This document shows positions 61,210 through 64,000 of a stretch of 64,000 bases of DNA, piece after piece (within the stretch, counting starts at the first letter, position 1; every line of letters begins with the position of its first letter). The notes under the pieces are model-generated. The model made no database searches. It was given only the letters and a program-made list of their open reading frames with translations, and had not been told where the DNA came from. The DNA is taken from positions 1 through 64,000 of the forward strand of contig CAZRDM010000007.1 of NCBI GenBank assembly GCA_964598845.1, written 5' to 3'. Made by a program: the position numbers and the translations under genes. Source of the stretch: FEN-987 sp964598845. GTDB lineage: Archaea > Thermoproteota > Bathyarchaeia > 40CM-2-53-6.

Positions 61210-62073
61210 TCACCTCATCATTCTGAATTTCCGGCCTCTAAGCTCAGCTACAGCGAGCCTATTAGCCCAGCACCCAAACGAGATTGCCACAGGCAAGCAT
61301 GCCGTATGGGTTCCAGCTGTTTCGATGTGAACGTCCAGGACTGTTGTGTCACCGCCCAAACCCATTGTACCAATGCCCAGTTCGTTGATTCCTTTCAAGA
61401 GCGAGGACTCAAACTGAGCTACCTCTGGATCCGGATGTGCTACACCAATCGGTCTGAGCAATCCCAATTTCGAGTTGAACAGAGCCTGAACCGCGGATCC
61501 GCCGATGCCAATTCCTAGAATATTCGGAGGGCACGTCTTTCCCCCTGCATCGATCACGACTTGGAGAACATGCTTGAAAATGTCCTGTCTGCTGGCGGTA
61601 GGCATCATCATCTTCAGATTCGTAAAGTTCTCCGACCCTGCTCCCTTCAGAATCATCTTCATGGTTGTCTTCTTAGTCGATCTGTCGATCAGGACTTCAG
61701 GTTGACTCAGTCCGGTGTTCGTGCCGGTATTCTTGCGAGTAAGCGGGTGAACAACGTTCGGTCGCATCTCGCTCTTCGATGTTGAAGAACGAACAGCTCG
61801 GTCAAGCGCTTTCTCAACTTCTTCAAGATGATCGATGAGCTCTCCGGAGACAAAGAGAGTAACGAGCCCTGTGTCTTGGCACACAGGTATTCCTTTCTCG
61901 TCACTTAGGGTGACGCTCCCCAATATCGCTTCAAGCTGTTTCTTTGCGAGATCCTTAGTCTCGCGAGCATGAGCTTCTTTGATTGCACCCAAGATATCTT
62001 TAGGAAGTTCTGTGCTTGCGTGAAGGAGCATCTCGTTCAGGATGGGCTGTAACTCCTTTGCAGAGAATTTCAT
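61210..62073 (-). CDS. Class I fumarate hydratase, alpha subunit (N-terminal type)
   Basis: [4Fe-4S] dehydratase subunit. GIPVCQDTGLVTLFVSGE, VHPLTRKNTGTNTGLSQPEV, GAGSENFTNLKMMMPTA and GKTCPPNILGIGIGG carry the conserved ligands. Start chosen at ATG 62073 (MKFSAKEL); a TTG at 62088 would add five residues. The beta gene follows. The malic enzyme gene lies divergently, so fumarate-malate-pyruvate steps are adjacent. Confidence 0.93.
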   Translation of the reverse strand: MKFSAKELQPILNEMLLHASTELPKDILGAIKEAHARETKDLAKKQLEAILGSVTLSDEKGIPVCQDTGLVTLFVSGELIDHLEEVEKALDRAVRSSTSKSEMRPNVVHPLTRKNTGTNTGLSQPEVLIDRSTKKTTMKMILKGAGSENFTNLKMMMPTASRQDIFKHVLQVVIDAGGKTCPPNILGIGIGGSAVQALFNSKLGLLRPIGVAHPDPEVAQFESSLLKGINELGIGTMGLGGDTTVLDVHIETAGTHTACLPVAISFGCWANRLAVAELRGRKFRMMR

Positions 62074-62088
62074 CGACCCAACATCCAA

Positions 62089-62234
62089 CTCGCATCAACT
62101 ACGAGCTATCTCCTTATGCAACATGTTCTTATTACGTATAGAGAAAATCGCGTATGTAGAAGTATATGCTAAAGATGCGTCATCAATAAATGGTCAGTAG
62201 CATACATTGACTCATTATTCCATGTAGGAGAATA
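62089..62234. promoter_or_regulatory. Divergent promoter region, fumarase and malic enzyme
   Basis: AT-rich boxes occur near 62136 (leftward, TATACG type) and 62182-62190 (rightward, AATAAATG). The rightward gene has a GGAG ribosome-binding sequence a few bases before its ATG. No repeat stands out. Confidence 0.35.
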
Positions 62235-63590
62235 ATGGTTTTGCAAACTCTTACAAAGGAAAAACTTCTCGAGAAGGCGAAGAAGCCTGCAATCGATGCA
62301 ATGAAGCTGCATCCCTTCTATCATGGAAAAATGGAAATCGTACCAAAATGCTGCATCCGCAACTTCAATGACTTCGCGATTTGGTACACCCCCGGCGTTG
62401 CTGAACCCTGCAAGGCGATCGCGAAAGACGAGAAACTGGTATACGATTACACAAACAAATGGAACATGGTCGCAATCGTCACAGATGGGACGAGAATTCT
62501 CGGCCTTGGCGATATTGGACCGAAGGCGGGACTTCCAGTCATGGAAGGAAAGTCTATCCTCTTCAAGTACCTTGGGGGAGTTGATGCCGTCCCTATCTGC
62601 CTGGGAACGAAGGACCCCGACGAGATCATAACGGCCGTGAAATGGCTACAACCCGCCTTCGGGGGAGTCAATCTGGAGGATATTTCCCAGCCGAAATGTT
62701 TTCGCATCCTCGACACACTCAGAACCACAGCCGAAATTCCAGTATGGCATGATGACCAGCAAGGTACCGCAACAATTGTGCTGTCAGGATTGATCAATGC
62801 TCTTGAATTGGTTGGGAAGAAGGCAAGTCACGTGACAGTATCGATGATTGGTGCCGGTGCGTCAAACGTGGCCTGTAGTAGATTGATGTTTGCTTACGGT
62901 TTCAAGCCTGAGAACGTCATAGTAGTGGACACAAAGGGCATACTGCACGCTGAAAGGAAGGATATCGAGATGCGGAAAGCGGAGTTCGTTGATAAGTGGC
63001 GGCTTTGCCAAATTACCAACAGAGAACAGCGCAAGGGAGGAATACCCGAGGCAATGAAGGGCACCGACGTATGTGTAGCTCTCTCAAAGCCTGGACCGGA
63101 TACTCTCAAGAAGGAATGGGTTGCAACAATGGCCAACGACGCCATCCTGTTTGCATGCGCTAACCCAATTCCAGAAATTTGGCCGTGGGAGGCAATGGAA
63201 GCTGGTGCACGAGTCATTGCCACGGGCAGATCGGACTTTCCAAACCAAGTTAACAATTCGCTCGGCTTCCCGGGTATCTTCCGCGGAGCCCTTGATGTGA
63301 GAGCTAAGACCATAACTGATGAGATGTGCATAGCCGCAGCCGAAGAACTCGCCAAATTCGCGCGAGAGAAGGAAATCAGCGAGCACTACATATGCCCGAC
63401 GATGGAAGAATGGGAAGTGTATCCAAGGGAGGCTGTTGCTGTGGCCTTGAAAGCGCAGGAGCTAGGCATAGCTGGACTGCCGCTCACTAGAACGCAGCTT
63501 TACGAGCAAGCAACATCGATCATAAAGAGATCACGCGAGATGACGCAGACGGCGATGAAACTGGGTTACATTCCCAAGGCCCCCGAATAG
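62235..63590 (+). CDS. NAD(P)-dependent malic enzyme
   Basis: Oxidative decarboxylation of malate to pyruvate. 451 aa; FAIWYTPGVAEPCKAIAKDE, GLGDIGPKAGLPVMEGKSILFK, FGGVNLEDISQPKCF, VWHDDQQGTATIVLSG, and the NAD(P)-binding VSMIGAGASNVACSRLM. Archaeal/bacterial short type without the phosphotransacetylase domain of MaeB. SD GGAG precedes the ATG. Co-localised with fumarase. Confidence 0.94.
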   Translation: MVLQTLTKEKLLEKAKKPAIDAMKLHPFYHGKMEIVPKCCIRNFNDFAIWYTPGVAEPCKAIAKDEKLVYDYTNKWNMVAIVTDGTRILGLGDIGPKAGLPVMEGKSILFKYLGGVDAVPICLGTKDPDEIITAVKWLQPAFGGVNLEDISQPKCFRILDTLRTTAEIPVWHDDQQGTATIVLSGLINALELVGKKASHVTVSMIGAGASNVACSRLMFAYGFKPENVIVVDTKGILHAERKDIEMRKAEFVDKWRLCQITNREQRKGGIPEAMKGTDVCVALSKPGPDTLKKEWVATMANDAILFACANPIPEIWPWEAMEAGARVIATGRSDFPNQVNNSLGFPGIFRGALDVRAKTITDEMCIAAAEELAKFAREKEISEHYICPTMEEWEVYPREAVAVALKAQELGIAGLPLTRTQLYEQATSIIKRSREMTQTAMKLGYIPKAPE

Positions 63591-63602
63591 GAGAGAAACC
63601 GA

Positions 63603-64000
63603 TTTGCGGAGAGATATTTCCCAGAAGATATATGACCTACTAGTCATTGGTGGGGGTCCGTCTGGCCTAACTGCAGCAACCTACGCCATTCGAAAACGTG
63701 TAGAAACAATGCTCCTCAGCGAGGACCTCGGAGGAAAGACGAATTACAAATTCGTTCTTCCGGACATCGAGACTCATTATGTCATAGATGGAGAGGAACT
63801 TGTAAGCAAATTCAAGAGTCAGATTGAGTATCTCGATTTTGCAAGGCATCTAGATAGAGTCACAAAGTTCGATCAGGTAGCGAGTGGCTTCGTGGCCACC
63901 ACCAAAGGGGGAAAGACCTTCAAAGGTAGGGCGGCCATAATTGCCACCGGGGTCATGCCGAAACGACTTGATGTCCCGGGCGAAGAGAAATTCCTAGGCC
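63603..64000 (+). CDS. Thioredoxin-reductase-like FAD oxidoreductase (partial, runs off the window)
   Basis: From TTG at 63603, preceded by AGGAGAG, the frame encodes YDLLVIGGGPSGLTAATYA (FAD GxGxxG), LLSEDLGGKT and, before the window end, AAIIATGVMPKRLDVPGEEKF, the GATG-like flavin motif followed by the usual PGE stretch. This is the first domain of a thioredoxin-reductase/AhpF-type enzyme; the redox-active CxxC region lies beyond the window, so whether it is a true thioredoxin reductase is open. It follows the malic enzyme by 12 bp. Confidence 0.85.

Noticed and set aside
1..64000. CRISPR arrays, insertion sequences and prophage
   Set aside because: No regularly spaced repeats, transposase or phage structural proteins were seen anywhere in the window.

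Overview
The window reads as one scaffold of a draft genome (three runs of exactly 100 N) from a non-methanogenic archaeon that uses tetrahydromethanopterin and the archaeal Wood-Ljungdahl pathway. The archaeal assignment rests on the five-subunit CdhABCDE type of CO dehydrogenase/acetyl-CoA synthase, two tetrahydromethanopterin synthesis genes (beta-RFAP synthase and the dihydropteroate-synthase-like protein), heterodisulfide-reductase (Hdr) proteins, DUF166 and DUF447 proteins, AT-rich TATA-like boxes and many GTG/TTG starts. No Mcr or Mtr gene is present. A Bathyarchaeia-like member of the Thermoproteota fits best, but that is inference.

Region 1 (1-11 kb) is a redox island: a lipoyl-carrier-like protein without the lipoyl lysine, a GlcD-type FAD oxidase and a HdrD-type Fe-S protein in one operon; an AbrB/PhoU-type regulator; a membrane HdrE-HdrD fusion; a HdrA with a C-terminal MvhD domain that has lost its cysteines; a true GcvH with the lipoyl lysine; and a divergent OsmC-type thiol peroxidase. 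Region 2 (11-16.5 kb) holds a small winged-helix protein, a ferritin-like protein, three tetrahydromethanopterin-associated genes and an ECF-like membrane protein. Region 3 (16.6-23.6 kb) has CooT-like and CooC nickel-maturation proteins, a decayed second cooC start, a DUF2096-like protein, then mvhD, two different hdrA genes (resembling QmoA/QmoB) and another cooC.

Region 4 (23.7-33.6 kb) is a leftward operon: regulator, cdhA, cdhB, cdhC, cdhD, cdhE, a four-cluster ferredoxin and a tungsten-type aldehyde:ferredoxin oxidoreductase, most genes overlapping or a few bases apart. A divergent DUF166 gene starts across a perfect 11-bp inverted repeat. Together these would make acetyl-CoA from CO2 and a corrinoid-bound methyl group, with low-potential electrons moving through ferredoxin, HdrA and MvhD.

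Region 5 (34-60.6 kb) is a mixed accessory stretch: radical SAM proteins, methyltransferases, four GNAT acetyltransferases, an MFS carrier, a CapA-like protein, C45 and C39-like hydrolases, NikR with a divergent ECF-type membrane protein, a DUF362 Tat protein, an ABC exporter and DNA polymerase IV. It also has the tRNA-Cys and several broken genes. Region 6 (60.6-64 kb) carries a two-subunit class I fumarase, a malic enzyme and the start of a thioredoxin-reductase-like flavoprotein, linking fumarate, malate and pyruvate.
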